Assembly (NCBI GenBank): GCA_937952445.1
Contig: CALGAA010000372.1
Location: 1-21,648, forward strand
Reading direction: 5' to 3'
Source: an uncultured Bacteroidota bacterium
GTDB lineage: Bacteria > Bacteroidota > Bacteroidia > Chitinophagales > Saprospiraceae
Length of the DNA stretch: 21,648 nt
The notes beneath the pieces were generated by a model. That model was not told the origin of the DNA and made no database searches. It worked only from the letters and a program-made list of their open reading frames with translations. Shown here piece after piece: positions 14,680 to 21,648 of this stretch. Numbering within the stretch: position 1 is the stretch's first letter; each line of letters starts with the position of its first letter. The position numbers were made by a program, and so were the translations under genes.

Positions 14680-17043
14680 TTGAACGAAAAGAAATTCAAC
14701 TGGTTGCTCAGGTGTTTCCGGAATCTCTTACCTGTGGGTCGCAGGTTGGGCATCCATTGTATCTTAGCACTTGGTGCCTTACTTCTTCCCTATGCGATGC
14801 ATGGGCAGGAAAACAGCACCGACCTGTCGGGGATCCTGGAAGAGGCTACTTCGGGGGATCCGGTACCCTTTGCTCATATTGTATTATCCAAAGACGAGGA
14901 CCAATTCCTGACCACCTCCGATACATCTGGATATTTTCAATTTTTGGAAGTTCCATTTGGGATTTACAGCCTGACCGTGTCTTACCTCGGATATCAGACC
15001 GTCACGATTCGGGAATTGGCGGTAGAACACCAGAACTTGCCCCCGTTACACATCAGATTGGAACCATCATCCCTGCAGATTGAAGAGGTGGTGGTGCAAG
15101 CCAGCCAACCGGTAAGCCCGGCAGCCCGCCTGTCGGGGGGATACACCCTGACCCAGGAACAAGTGCGTCGGTTTCCAGCTACCTTTTATGACCCCGCCCG
15201 GCTCGCCACCGTGTATCCGGGGATACTCAACGTCAATGATCAGGCCAACAACCTGGCCATTCGTGGAAATAGTCCCAACCAAATGAATTTTTATATCCAG
15301 GGAGCCGAGATCGTGAACTCCAATCACCTGGCCAATGCGGGGACTTCGACCGACAGAACCACGCTGAGTGGGGGAAGCGTTAACTTGTTTAGCGCTCAAT
15401 TGCTCGAAAATACAGAGATTTACACCGGAGTAATTCCCGTGAATTTACTCCAGGCTACATCAGGGGCCATGAATTACGATCTCAAGCGGGGGAGCAGATC
15501 TGAATTCCATTTCACCGGCCAGGCTGGTCTCAATGGCATCGACGTGGCTGTGGAGGGTCCGATGGGAGAGCGGTGGTCGTACATCGCCAATTATCGGTAT
15601 TCTACCGTCGGTTTGTTGAGCCAGCTCGGTGTCGATTTTAGTGATGAGACCATTTTGTATCAGGATTTGTCTTTACAGGCTTCTTTCCACCAAAATGAAC
15701 GAATCACCTGGCAATTTTTCGCGATGGGTGGCGATAACAGCAATACGTTTGAAGCCAAAGCAGACAGTTTGCGAGCCGAATACAAAGATTTGTTTGACAT
15801 CAACTTCAAATCTCAGATCGGAATTGCAGGAGCCAACGTGGAAGTAGATCTTTCCGATCGACTGCAGTGGAATACTACGTTTGCAGCTTCCACCCGCTGG
15901 GATGAACGCGAACAGTCGCCGGCGGAAGCCACGCTCCCTTATTCCGATGATTACCTTGAATTGACAAAGTATGCCCTGCATTCCCAGTTCAACCACAGGA
16001 TCAACGATGCATGGCAATTCCTTTACGGCCTCACCGGCACCTTTTGGAAGGGTGGATTGGAGTATGAGGATGAGAGCCTGTCCGAACTCAGGGTGGAACA
16101 TTCGGTTGATGGTGCCTTGATACGTCCGTATTTTGAAGGGGAATGGAAAAAAGATTTTTGGCGATTAAGTGGAGGGGCGGCTGTGAGTCATACAACGTTG
16201 TCCGGAGAAACCTACTTCCAACCAAAGGTGAGCTTGATGCGTCATTTACCCCAAATGCAGAAAGTGGCATTGAGTACCGGCATACAGCACAAACTCCAGC
16301 CCTATCAAATTTTACTTAGCTCTGCTGCGAATTCCAAACTACCCATGATGAAATCCTGGAAATCGACTCTGGCGTACGAGAAAAACTTTGATCGAAGTCT
16401 GATTCGAGCGACTTTGTTTTATGAAACACTGGATGACGTGGCCACAGCCCCGGCTGGATTTTCGGCACTAAATATCCTGGAGGAATATCCACCGACCCAT
16501 TTGACCCCCAATGGGAAGGGGCGAAATTACGGGATGGAATTGGCCTACCAACGGTATTTCCATCGAGGGTTGTTTCTGCTGATATCGGGGACCTTGTTCG
16601 ATGCGCGGTTCCAAAACCCGGATACAGACTGGCTCAATAGCCATTATAATAATCAATATATGTTCAATACCACGGTGGGTAAGGAGTTTGATTTTTCAAC
16701 GAAAGAAAAACAACGGGTATTGGGATTGAACTTCCAACTGGTATATACCGGAGGATTTTGGGAAACGCCGATCGATGTGGCGGCCAGCCGGATCGCGCAG
16801 CATACAGTCCGAACTTCCGGAAATTTGTTCTCCGAGCAATTGCCGGACGTATTGAAAACTTATTTCAGGGTTTATTATAAAATAAACCATTCAAAGCGGT
16901 ACAGTTTGATCGGTCTTGATCTCAGCAACGTTTTGAACCGCGATAATGTATCCTATCGGTATTTCGATCCTTTTTTGGATGAAGTCGTTCACAAACATCA
17001 GCTCGGCTTGATTCCTATGTTGAGCTATGTAATTCGTATTTAA
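14680..17043 (+). CDS. TonB-dependent receptor with carboxypeptidase-regulatory-like domain
   Basis: About 787 residues. A signal peptide ends near YAMHGQ, then a CarboxypepD-reg-like beta-sandwich covers about residues 48-128 (LSGILEEATSGDPVPFAHIV, GYFQFLEVPFGIYSLTVSYL). A TonB-box-like IEEVVVQ leads into a plug at about 150-260 (DQANNLAIRGNSPNQMNFYI), and a barrel ends in LSYVIRI. No ATG precedes the signal peptide in frame. The start is therefore TTG at 14680 or GTG at 14734, both giving plausible signal peptides; the first in-frame ATG lies at the end of the signal. Substrate is unknown. It is divergent from the B12 operon and just 15 bp ahead of nadB, so cotranscription is likely, though no metabolic link is evident. 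Confidence 0.88.
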   Translation: MNEKKFNWLLRCFRNLLPVGRRLGIHCILALGALLLPYAMHGQENSTDLSGILEEATSGDPVPFAHIVLSKDEDQFLTTSDTSGYFQFLEVPFGIYSLTVSYLGYQTVTIRELAVEHQNLPPLHIRLEPSSLQIEEVVVQASQPVSPAARLSGGYTLTQEQVRRFPATFYDPARLATVYPGILNVNDQANNLAIRGNSPNQMNFYIQGAEIVNSNHLANAGTSTDRTTLSGGSVNLFSAQLLENTEIYTGVIPVNLLQATSGAMNYDLKRGSRSEFHFTGQAGLNGIDVAVEGPMGERWSYIANYRYSTVGLLSQLGVDFSDETILYQDLSLQASFHQNERITWQFFAMGGDNSNTFEAKADSLRAEYKDLFDINFKSQIGIAGANVEVDLSDRLQWNTTFAASTRWDEREQSPAEATLPYSDDYLELTKYALHSQFNHRINDAWQFLYGLTGTFWKGGLEYEDESLSELRVEHSVDGALIRPYFEGEWKKDFWRLSGGAAVSHTTLSGETYFQPKVSLMRHLPQMQKVALSTGIQHKLQPYQILLSSAANSKLPMMKSWKSTLAYEKNFDRSLIRATLFYETLDDVATAPAGFSALNILEEYPPTHLTPNGKGRNYGMELAYQRYFHRGLFLLISGTLFDARFQNPDTDWLNSHYNNQYMFNTTVGKEFDFSTKEKQRVLGLNFQLVYTGGFWETPIDVAASRIAQHTVRTSGNLFSEQLPDVLKTYFRVYYKINHSKRYSLIGLDLSNVLNRDNVSYRYFDPFLDEVVHKHQLGLIPMLSYVIRI

Positions 17044-17058
17044 TTCTAAAGCACGACC

Positions 17059-18675
17059 ATGAAAAAACAAGACGTTCTCATTATTGGAAGTGGTGTGGCG
17101 GGAATGACCGTGGCGATCAATCTGGCTGAGCGCCGGCCTGACCTATCTATTACCGTACTCAATAAAACCCGGCAGGGTGAAAGCAATACGAGCTGGGCTC
17201 AGGGGGGAGTGGCTTCGGTATGGAATGAAAATCTGGATAATTTTGAAAAGCATATCGAAGACACTCTTGATGCGGGAGACGGGCTGTGCGATCGGGAGAT
17301 TGTGGAGATCGTGGTCAGGGAAGGTCCGAAGCGCGTAAAGGAAATGATCGATTGGGGTACCCGATTTGATAAAGAAGCGGATGGCGATTACGATTTGGGA
17401 CGGGAAGGGGGGCACTCGGAAAACCGGATCTTACATTACAAAGATAAAACGGGGTGGGAGATCCAACGGGCAATTTTGGAAAAAGGGGGAGATTACGATA
17501 ATATTTCAGTAGTAGAGGATGCCTTTGCGATCGAATTGATTACACAACATCATCTGGGAAAGGTGGTCACCAGCGCGACGCCTGACATTGAATGCTACGG
17601 TGTATACGTGATGGAAAAAAACAATCAGGCCCGTATCGAACCGTACCTGGCGAAGGTCACCATCCTGGCTTCGGGTGGAGCAGGGCAGGTTTATCGGAGT
17701 ACTACCAATCCCGTTGTGGCTACGGGAGACGGCATTGCGATGATGTTTCGGGCGCGGGGCACAATACAGGATATGGAATTTGTACAGTTCCATCCCACCG
17801 CGCTTTATACCGCAGAAGGAAATCCGGGGAGCGCATTGCCGGATTTTTTGATTTCTGAGGCCGTGCGGGGTTATGGGGCCATTCTCAAGACCCTCAATGG
17901 GGAAGAGTTCATGCACAAATACGACCCACGTAAATCACTCGCCCCGCGGGATATTGTGGCCCGGGCCATTGACCGGGAAATGAAGATTCACGGGTGGGAC
18001 TATGTATATCTGGACTGCAGGCATTTGGATCCGGAAGGGTTCAAAGCCCATTTCCCGACCATTCTGGAGAAATGCCGGAGTATAGGGATTGATCCGCTTA
18101 CCCAATATATTCCTGTGACGCCAGCCTGTCATTACATTTGTGGCGGGATCAAGGTGGATAAATTCGGCCGTTCCACCATTCACCAGCTATATGCGTGTGG
18201 TGAAGTGACTTGTACGGGTTTGCACGGAGCCAATCGCCTGGCCTCTAATTCCCTCCTGGAAGGTATGGTGTTTGGCTACCGGATTGCAGAAGATATCTCT
18301 ACACGGATTGATCAATGGACCTGGAATGAAAGCGTTCCGGAATGGGATGCGCAGGGTACAACTGATCCGGAAGAAATGGTTTTGATTACACAAAGCATCA
18401 AAGAACTCAAGGAGATTATGAGCAGTTACGTCGGTATTGTTCGTTCCAACGTTCGATTGAAAAGGGCCTTGAATCGGTTGCATACACTATACAAAGAAAC
18501 CGAAGATTTGTATCAGTCCACCACGCTTTCCCCACAATTGGCTGAACTGAGAAACCTCATCACCAATGGATATTTGATTACGAAACAAGCTTCGTTCCGC
18601 AAAGAAAGCCGGGGGCTGCATTACACCACCGATTATCCCGAAAAATTGCCCTTTAAGGATCATATGTATTTATAG
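17059..18675 (+). CDS. nadB: L-aspartate oxidase
   Basis: A 538-residue FAD enzyme that oxidises L-aspartate to iminoaspartate, the first step of de novo NAD synthesis, with NadA as partner. The N-terminal Rossmann motif is VLIIGSGVAGMTVAINLAE. The substrate and flavin regions follow: NTSWAQGGVASVW, GREGGHSENRILHYKDKTG, FVQFHPTALY, the RDIVARAIDRE arginine and the CHYICGGIKVD histidine. GEVTCTGLHGANRLASNSLLEG covers the FAD site (as GEVTCTGLHG then ANRLASNSLLEG), and the C-terminal ESRGLHYTTDYP is typical of NadB rather than succinate dehydrogenase. Length equals the usual 530-540. nadA and nadC are not in the window. The gene follows the TonB receptor by 15 bp and is itself followed by a tandem repeat array. 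Confidence 0.97.
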   Translation: MKKQDVLIIGSGVAGMTVAINLAERRPDLSITVLNKTRQGESNTSWAQGGVASVWNENLDNFEKHIEDTLDAGDGLCDREIVEIVVREGPKRVKEMIDWGTRFDKEADGDYDLGREGGHSENRILHYKDKTGWEIQRAILEKGGDYDNISVVEDAFAIELITQHHLGKVVTSATPDIECYGVYVMEKNNQARIEPYLAKVTILASGGAGQVYRSTTNPVVATGDGIAMMFRARGTIQDMEFVQFHPTALYTAEGNPGSALPDFLISEAVRGYGAILKTLNGEEFMHKYDPRKSLAPRDIVARAIDREMKIHGWDYVYLDCRHLDPEGFKAHFPTILEKCRSIGIDPLTQYIPVTPACHYICGGIKVDKFGRSTIHQLYACGEVTCTGLHGANRLASNSLLEGMVFGYRIAEDISTRIDQWTWNESVPEWDAQGTTDPEEMVLITQSIKELKEIMSSYVGIVRSNVRLKRALNRLHTLYKETEDLYQSTTLSPQLAELRNLITNGYLITKQASFRKESRGLHYTTDYPEKLPFKDHMYL

Positions 18676-18950
18676 TGGGTAGAGCATAGAGCTTAGAGGG
18701 GGACAGCGGTAGGTGCATGAGCGTTTGAGTATAGAGCTTAGAACTTCGAGCTTAGAACTTAGAGTGGGAAAGTGGGAGGTGCAAGGGCGTTTGAGTATAG
18801 AGCTTGGAACTTCGAGCATAGAACTTAGAGTGGGAAAGTGGGAGGTGCATGAGCGTTTGACTATGGAGCTTGGGATTTCGAGCTTAGAACTTAGAGTGGG
18901 AAAGTGGGAGGTGCGTGAGCGCTTGAGCACAGAACTTAGAGGAGGACAGG
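18675..18950. repeat. 66-bp tandem repeat array
   Basis: Three full units start at 18713, 18779 and 18845, spaced exactly 66 bp apart. Each begins GTGCATGAGCGTTTGA or a close variant and ends AGTGGGAAAGTGGGAG. A truncated unit lies on each side (18675-18712 and 18911-18950), and both share ACTTAGAGGAGGACAG-like ends. Each unit holds two AGCTTAGAACTT-type sub-repeats. Because 66 is a multiple of three, both strands stay open and give 22-residue repeats, but these frames lack start context and I do not call them genes. The array fills the whole space between nadB and the next gene. Confidence 0.9.
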
Positions 18951-18957
18951 GCCACTT

Positions 18958-19347
18958 TTAATCCTCTGGATCCGAAAAAAGATCAAGCGGGTCCTCTGTG
19001 GAGTCTGAATCGCCGGAATCATTTGGTTTGGATTGCCTGGTTGCGCTCAACTGTTTTTTGAGATTGTTTATGATCACGATTCGTTCGTCATCTTTGGCAT
19101 AGAGGTGCTTAATTTCTTTTTCCAGATTGTTGATGCGCCGTTTGAGTCTTTCCTTTTCCGCATCCACTTCGGTCTCCATCTCCGCAACCCGGGCTTTGTT
19201 ATAAAAATTGGAAGCTAAAAATCCTATAATGATAAACCCTACAGCCATTACCACATAAATAAGGATATCCAATCCCAACCCTGTCGCGGATTCGGATTGA
19301 CCTCCCATGATATGCATAACCAGGATCTGTAGTGTAAGTATAGTCAT
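18958..19347 (-). CDS. Membrane-anchored coiled-coil protein, unknown function
   Basis: A 129-residue protein with one clear transmembrane segment (about residues 26-46, LDILIYVVMAVGFIIIGFLA). A charged heptad-like coiled coil follows at about 52-101 (VAEMETEVDAEKERLKRRI, NNLEKEIKHL). It ends in a disordered acidic tail (DSGDSDSTEDPLDLFSDPED). I do not recognise the family. The gene starts 6 bp after the OmpA-type gene, so the two are cotranscribed and their products may form a complex at the inner membrane. An ATG ten codons in (19317) is an alternative start. The stop lies directly beside the tandem repeat array. Confidence 0.7.
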   Translation of the reverse strand: MTILTLQILVMHIMGGQSESATGLGLDILIYVVMAVGFIIIGFLASNFYNKARVAEMETEVDAEKERLKRRINNLEKEIKHLYAKDDERIVIINNLKKQLSATRQSKPNDSGDSDSTEDPLDLFSDPED

Positions 19348-19353
19348 AATGTT

Positions 19354-20166
19354 TTATTTGTCAACTAAAATTTCAACCCGCCTATTCAGATAACGGCCGT
19401 TGGGGGTCGAATTTACAGATATCGGATCTTCTTCCCCACGGGACAACGTTGTGATCCGGTCTTCAGGAAAGCCTTTTCCGACGATCCGTTCCTGAATTGA
19501 TTTTGCCCGCGCCAATCCAAGATTGTAATTGGTGGTAGGGTTCGCTGTATTATCTGTGTAACCAGTTATAATTAATTGCTTTTTTTCGGTATTCCAAATA
19601 TTGGTTAACGAATCTAGTGTATGTGTTATTTTGGAAGGTGCCATCTCATTGTGAGAAGCATACGGAAAGAAAATCAGAATGCGTCTATCATTGATGATTT
19701 TAAGCGGATTATTCTGGGTAACCAGATCGACCTGATAGTACTCACTAATGCCTGTAGTGTCGTTGTTTTCCTTATACAAAAGACCAACAGGCTGCAGCAA
19801 CCGGCTCGCATATTTTTGACTAGCTCTGTTGAGCAGATTGATCGATCGCTGGATGCCCTTATTCCCGTTCATGCCTGTATACGGTTCCCGTTCGTCATAA
19901 TAACTGATGACCATGACAGATTGGTCAGGGGACCGGATTTCCATCAAAGAATCGATGATGTGGTTGATCTCGTCCACAGACCTGTGTTGTTGTAAAAACG
20001 TGGTCGGGGGCGCCGGAGGCAAAAATTGGGAAAGGGTATCTTCCTGGTTCTGCGGCTCAGATTCTGTAACGGTGGAGGATAAATCTATATGACCCCTTTC
20101 ATAAAGAAACCAAAATCCCCATCCCAGGAACCATATAAATGCCAATATCGTGGTCAAAATTTTCAT
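19354..20166 (-). CDS. Membrane-anchored OmpA-family protein
   Basis: A 270-residue protein with an N-terminal hydrophobic anchor (residues 4-21, no obvious cleavage site) and a proline-rich linker (about 47-56). The C-terminal OmpA/MotB-type peptidoglycan-binding domain covers about 160-270: ILIFFPYAS, then TGYTDNTANPTTNYNLGLAR and GRYLNRRVEILV. Asp205 and Arg220 match the pair that contacts diaminopimelate. Residues 83-125 (VMVISYYDE, SINLLNRASQKYASRLL) look like a second, degenerate copy of the same domain. The layout of anchor, linker and peptidoglycan-binding domain recalls MotB or TolR-Pal-like tethers. ATG at 20166 is preferred to one 12 codons upstream because it starts the anchor directly and sits 25 bp after a -7 box. 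Confidence 0.85.
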   Translation of the reverse strand: MKILTTILAFIWFLGWGFWFLYERGHIDLSSTVTESEPQNQEDTLSQFLPPAPPTTFLQQHRSVDEINHIIDSLMEIRSPDQSVMVISYYDEREPYTGMNGNKGIQRSINLLNRASQKYASRLLQPVGLLYKENNDTTGISEYYQVDLVTQNNPLKIINDRRILIFFPYASHNEMAPSKITHTLDSLTNIWNTEKKQLIITGYTDNTANPTTNYNLGLARAKSIQERIVGKGFPEDRITTLSRGEEDPISVNSTPNGRYLNRRVEILVDK

Positions 20167-20190
20167 ATGCGATGAAAAAATTGTTAAATC

Positions 20191-20198
20191 CAAAAGTA
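20191..20198 (-). promoter_or_regulatory. -7 box for the OmpA/coiled-coil operon
   Basis: A minus-strand TACTTTTG is an exact match to TAnnTTTG, 24 bp before the preferred OmpA start codon. The -33 position is not convincing. Confidence 0.45.
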
Positions 20199-20367
20199 AC
20201 AATTTTTATTCAGTTCAGGGAATGAATTGCAGAGCCACTTAGATTTTATAGACTGGCGTGTGGATGTACCGAATCCAATATGTTGGCATGCTAACTGAAG
20301 AAGAGGGCAGGTCGATAATTTCAGGTTAATTTTTACGGTCGAATAAATTCATTATCTAATAACTTAA

Positions 20368-20823
20368 TTAGTGGTTCAGGCCCATTTTTTCGATCGCACT
20401 CACTATCTCATCATATTCAAAGCCTTTTTGAAGCAGATATCGAATCCAGGATGACCGATCCTCCGATTTCTCCATTCTGATTTTCAGTAAACTGGATAAA
20501 TTTTCCTGATATCGATCCTGATCGATTTGCTCAAGACCCTGATCGATCATGTTTTCTGGAATCCGATGCCTTATCAATCCGTGCCTGATTTTTTGCACCC
20601 CCCATCTTTTTTGATTGACCATGGATCGGATGTAATTTTCCACGAATCTGCGTTCATCAAGATATCGGTCCGCTATCAATTGTTCGATGATCTCTTCCCG
20701 TTCCTGACCTGAGAGTTCTTCGATCGCATACAATTTTTCCCGGACCTTTTGGACGGAGCGATCTTCACGCGCACAATAACGTTGCATTCTACTAAGGACT
20801 TGTTTTTTTTTATCCGGTGCCAT
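20368..20823 (-). CDS. recX: Regulatory protein RecX
   Basis: A 151-residue, strongly helical and basic protein made of three-helix repeats, as in RecX, which binds RecA filaments and limits their activity. Family-like stretches are YCAREDRSVQKVREKL near the N-terminus, then LIADRYLDERRFVENYIRS and KRWGVQKIRHGLIRHRIPE. The C-terminal repeat reads WIRYLLQKGFEYDEIVSAIE. Length is typical. Its ATG overlaps the last 14 bases of the HAD phosphatase gene, so it is translated from that operon. recA is not in the window. Confidence 0.92.
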   Translation of the reverse strand: MAPDKKKQVLSRMQRYCAREDRSVQKVREKLYAIEELSGQEREEIIEQLIADRYLDERRFVENYIRSMVNQKRWGVQKIRHGLIRHRIPENMIDQGLEQIDQDRYQENLSSLLKIRMEKSEDRSSWIRYLLQKGFEYDEIVSAIEKMGLNH

Positions 20824-21466
20824 CGTGCTTCATTTGTGGAATCGAAATATAATCGCTCAATGTGCTTTCGAGATCGGTGCCGGGCGGGTGAACGACAGCA
20901 TTCCAACCTGCCTCCCGCGCAGCGAGGACATTCCTTTCCAAATCATCGAGAAAAAGAATCTGATCAGCAGGTGTGGCCACTTGCTTCTGGACTTGGAAAT
21001 AAATCTCAGGATCAGGTTTGATCATATTGAGCTGATGGCTGTAAAATGCGCCATTGAGGAACTCATTTTCAAAATCCACGATCCCGTGTACCGTTCGAAG
21101 GTGCTGGTAAACCCACTCAATATGTAAGGGATTCGTGTTGCTGAGGATAAATGTACGGTAGTGCGTTTTCAGGTCCCTTAACAGGTGTAGTGTACGAGGT
21201 TGTATACCCAAAAGCATCGAATTCCAGCAATCGATGATTTCACGGGCCTGGACGGACCGCTTGCTCACCCTGATGACATGGTTGATAAAAAGTTCTGTCC
21301 CGATTTGTCCTTGTTCGTAGGCCAGAGCATGAAAGTCCAATTCTGTCATTTCGTCGGCCTGGTTGAGCCCCGTCAATTCTTCCATTCGATCATGAAATCC
21401 CGGAATATCCAGGTCCATCAGGACATTTCCGAAATCAAATATGATCGTCGAAATATTCTTTTCCAT
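20810..21466 (-). CDS. HAD-superfamily phosphatase, YihX-like
   Basis: A 218-residue HAD-IA hydrolase. Motif I is IFDFGNVLMDLD, in which the second aspartate of the usual DxD is replaced by glycine; this is also the case in E. coli YihX (alpha-glucose-1-phosphatase, FDLGNV). Motif II is FILSNTNPLHIEW, motif III is the lysine in MIKPDPEIY, and motif IV is ILFLDDLERNVLAAREAGW. A helical cap lies between motifs I and II (about residues 15-95). A sugar phosphate is a likely substrate by analogy, but the cap decides specificity and I cannot read it. ATG at 21466 sets motif I near residue 9; an upstream ATG at 21631 would run back through the divergent glycosyltransferase gene. It overlaps recX. 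Confidence 0.9.
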   Translation of the reverse strand: MEKNISTIIFDFGNVLMDLDIPGFHDRMEELTGLNQADEMTELDFHALAYEQGQIGTELFINHVIRVSKRSVQAREIIDCWNSMLLGIQPRTLHLLRDLKTHYRTFILSNTNPLHIEWVYQHLRTVHGIVDFENEFLNGAFYSHQLNMIKPDPEIYFQVQKQVATPADQILFLDDLERNVLAAREAGWNAVVHPPGTDLESTLSDYISIPQMKHDGTG

Positions 21467-21483
21467 AAATTGGCGGTTTAATC

Positions 21484-21499
21484 CCCAAATTAATTTGGG
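21484..21499. promoter_or_regulatory. Perfect 16-bp palindrome, candidate operator
   Basis: CCCAAATTAATTTGGG is its own reverse complement. It lies in the 57-bp gap between the divergent HAD and glycosyltransferase genes, directly next to the putative -7 box of the HAD-recX unit, over its predicted transcription start. Confidence 0.5.
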
Positions 21500-21530
21500 A
21501 AAAGATACAAAATTAACGGATAAATGCGAA
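21500..21530 (-). promoter_or_regulatory. Putative promoter of the HAD-recX operon
   Basis: Minus-strand TATCTTTT (21500-21507) and TTCG (21527-21530) are separated by 19 bp, each one mismatch from the Bacteroidota TTTG-N19-TAnnTTTG consensus. The upstream box overlaps the start of the divergent glycosyltransferase gene. Confidence 0.4.
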
Positions 21531-21648
21531 TCGCAATCAATGGCCGGCTGCTGATCAAAAACAAGCTCGAAGGGATTGGATATTTCACCTGGGAGGTCTT
21601 GAAAAATATGGTGCGCCTGTATCCGGAACACGATTACCTTATCCTTTT
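21524..21648 (+). CDS. Family-4-type glycosyltransferase (5' fragment only)
   Basis: An ATG at 21524 opens a frame that runs off the window after 41 codons. It begins MRIAINGRLLIKNKLEGIGY and continues FTWEVLKNMVRLYPEHDYLI. This is the usual first beta strand plus the glycine-containing LEGIG(Y/W)F loop of GT-B, family 4 mannosyl- or glucosyltransferases of Bacteroidota. Such enzymes transfer sugars in lipopolysaccharide or exopolysaccharide synthesis at the cytoplasmic face. Donor-binding residues lie outside the window, so the sugar is unknown. It is divergent from the HAD phosphatase across a 57-bp gap containing a palindrome. Confidence 0.8.
   Translation, partial: MRIAINGRLLIKNKLEGIGYFTWEVLKNMVRLYPEHDYLIL

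Noticed and set aside
18675..18950. CRISPR array
   Set aside because: Units are contiguous tandem copies with no unique spacers, and no cas genes are nearby.
18670..18961. Open frames on both strands across the 66-bp repeats encoding 22-residue repeat peptides
   Set aside because: Both strands are open only because the period is a multiple of three; low complexity, no start context, wholly explained by the repeat.
21467..21631. 55-residue N-terminal extension of the HAD phosphatase
   Set aside because: It would run antisense through the divergent glycosyltransferase start, and motif I belongs near the N-terminus.

Overview
The window reads as chromosomal DNA of a Bacteroidota bacterium, most likely an environmental one. 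The case rests on several points. There are two TonB-dependent receptors, one with an N-terminal carboxypeptidase-regulatory-like domain. Lipoproteins have short '..SC' lipoboxes, and a very large outer-membrane barrel protein is present. Shine-Dalgarno sites are largely absent. Several genes are preceded by boxes of the Bacteroidota -7 type (TAnnTTTG). Species-level placement (Saprospiria-like) is only an impression. I see no complete insertion sequence, prophage, CRISPR array, rRNA or tRNA.

Layout. 1-1445: a sucrose-phosphate-synthase-type glycosyltransferase on the minus strand, cut by the window edge. 1550-2753: an unknown lipoprotein convergent with a small CBS-pair protein. 2807-3378: a gene-free, repeat-rich spacer. 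3379-7691: a two-gene minus-strand unit in which an LpxL/HtrB-type acyltransferase overlaps the start of a 1145-residue outer-membrane barrel protein. 7836-10008: msrA, thymidylate kinase and a cytosolic DsbA-like protein, with a long inverted repeat between msrA and tmk. 10042-10569: a second gene-free spacer. 10627-11082: mscL, followed by a bidirectional terminator.

11254-14568 is the best-understood unit. A promoter-like -7 box is followed by a cobalamin riboswitch, a BtuB-like TonB receptor and a BtuG-like beta-propeller lipoprotein, all on the minus strand. This is a vitamin B12 capture and uptake operon repressed by its own product. Divergent from it, a second TonB receptor with a non-ATG start is followed closely by nadB (L-aspartate oxidase). 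nadB is followed by a 66-bp tandem repeat array.

18958-21648: a membrane-anchored coiled-coil protein and an OmpA-type protein form one unit. Then come recX and a YihX-like HAD phosphatase (overlapping, one operon), and the first 41 codons of a family-4-type glycosyltransferase running off the right edge. A perfect 16-bp palindrome sits in the divergent promoter between the last two.

Most of the window is ordinary core and envelope metabolism. I do not see a convincing wholly new system. The items most worth a second look are the non-coding ones (a dispersed repeat pair with a nested inverted-repeat insertion, the 66-bp array, the msrA-tmk inverted repeat, the palindrome) and two little-characterised envelope gene pairs (acyltransferase with giant barrel, OmpA with coiled coil).
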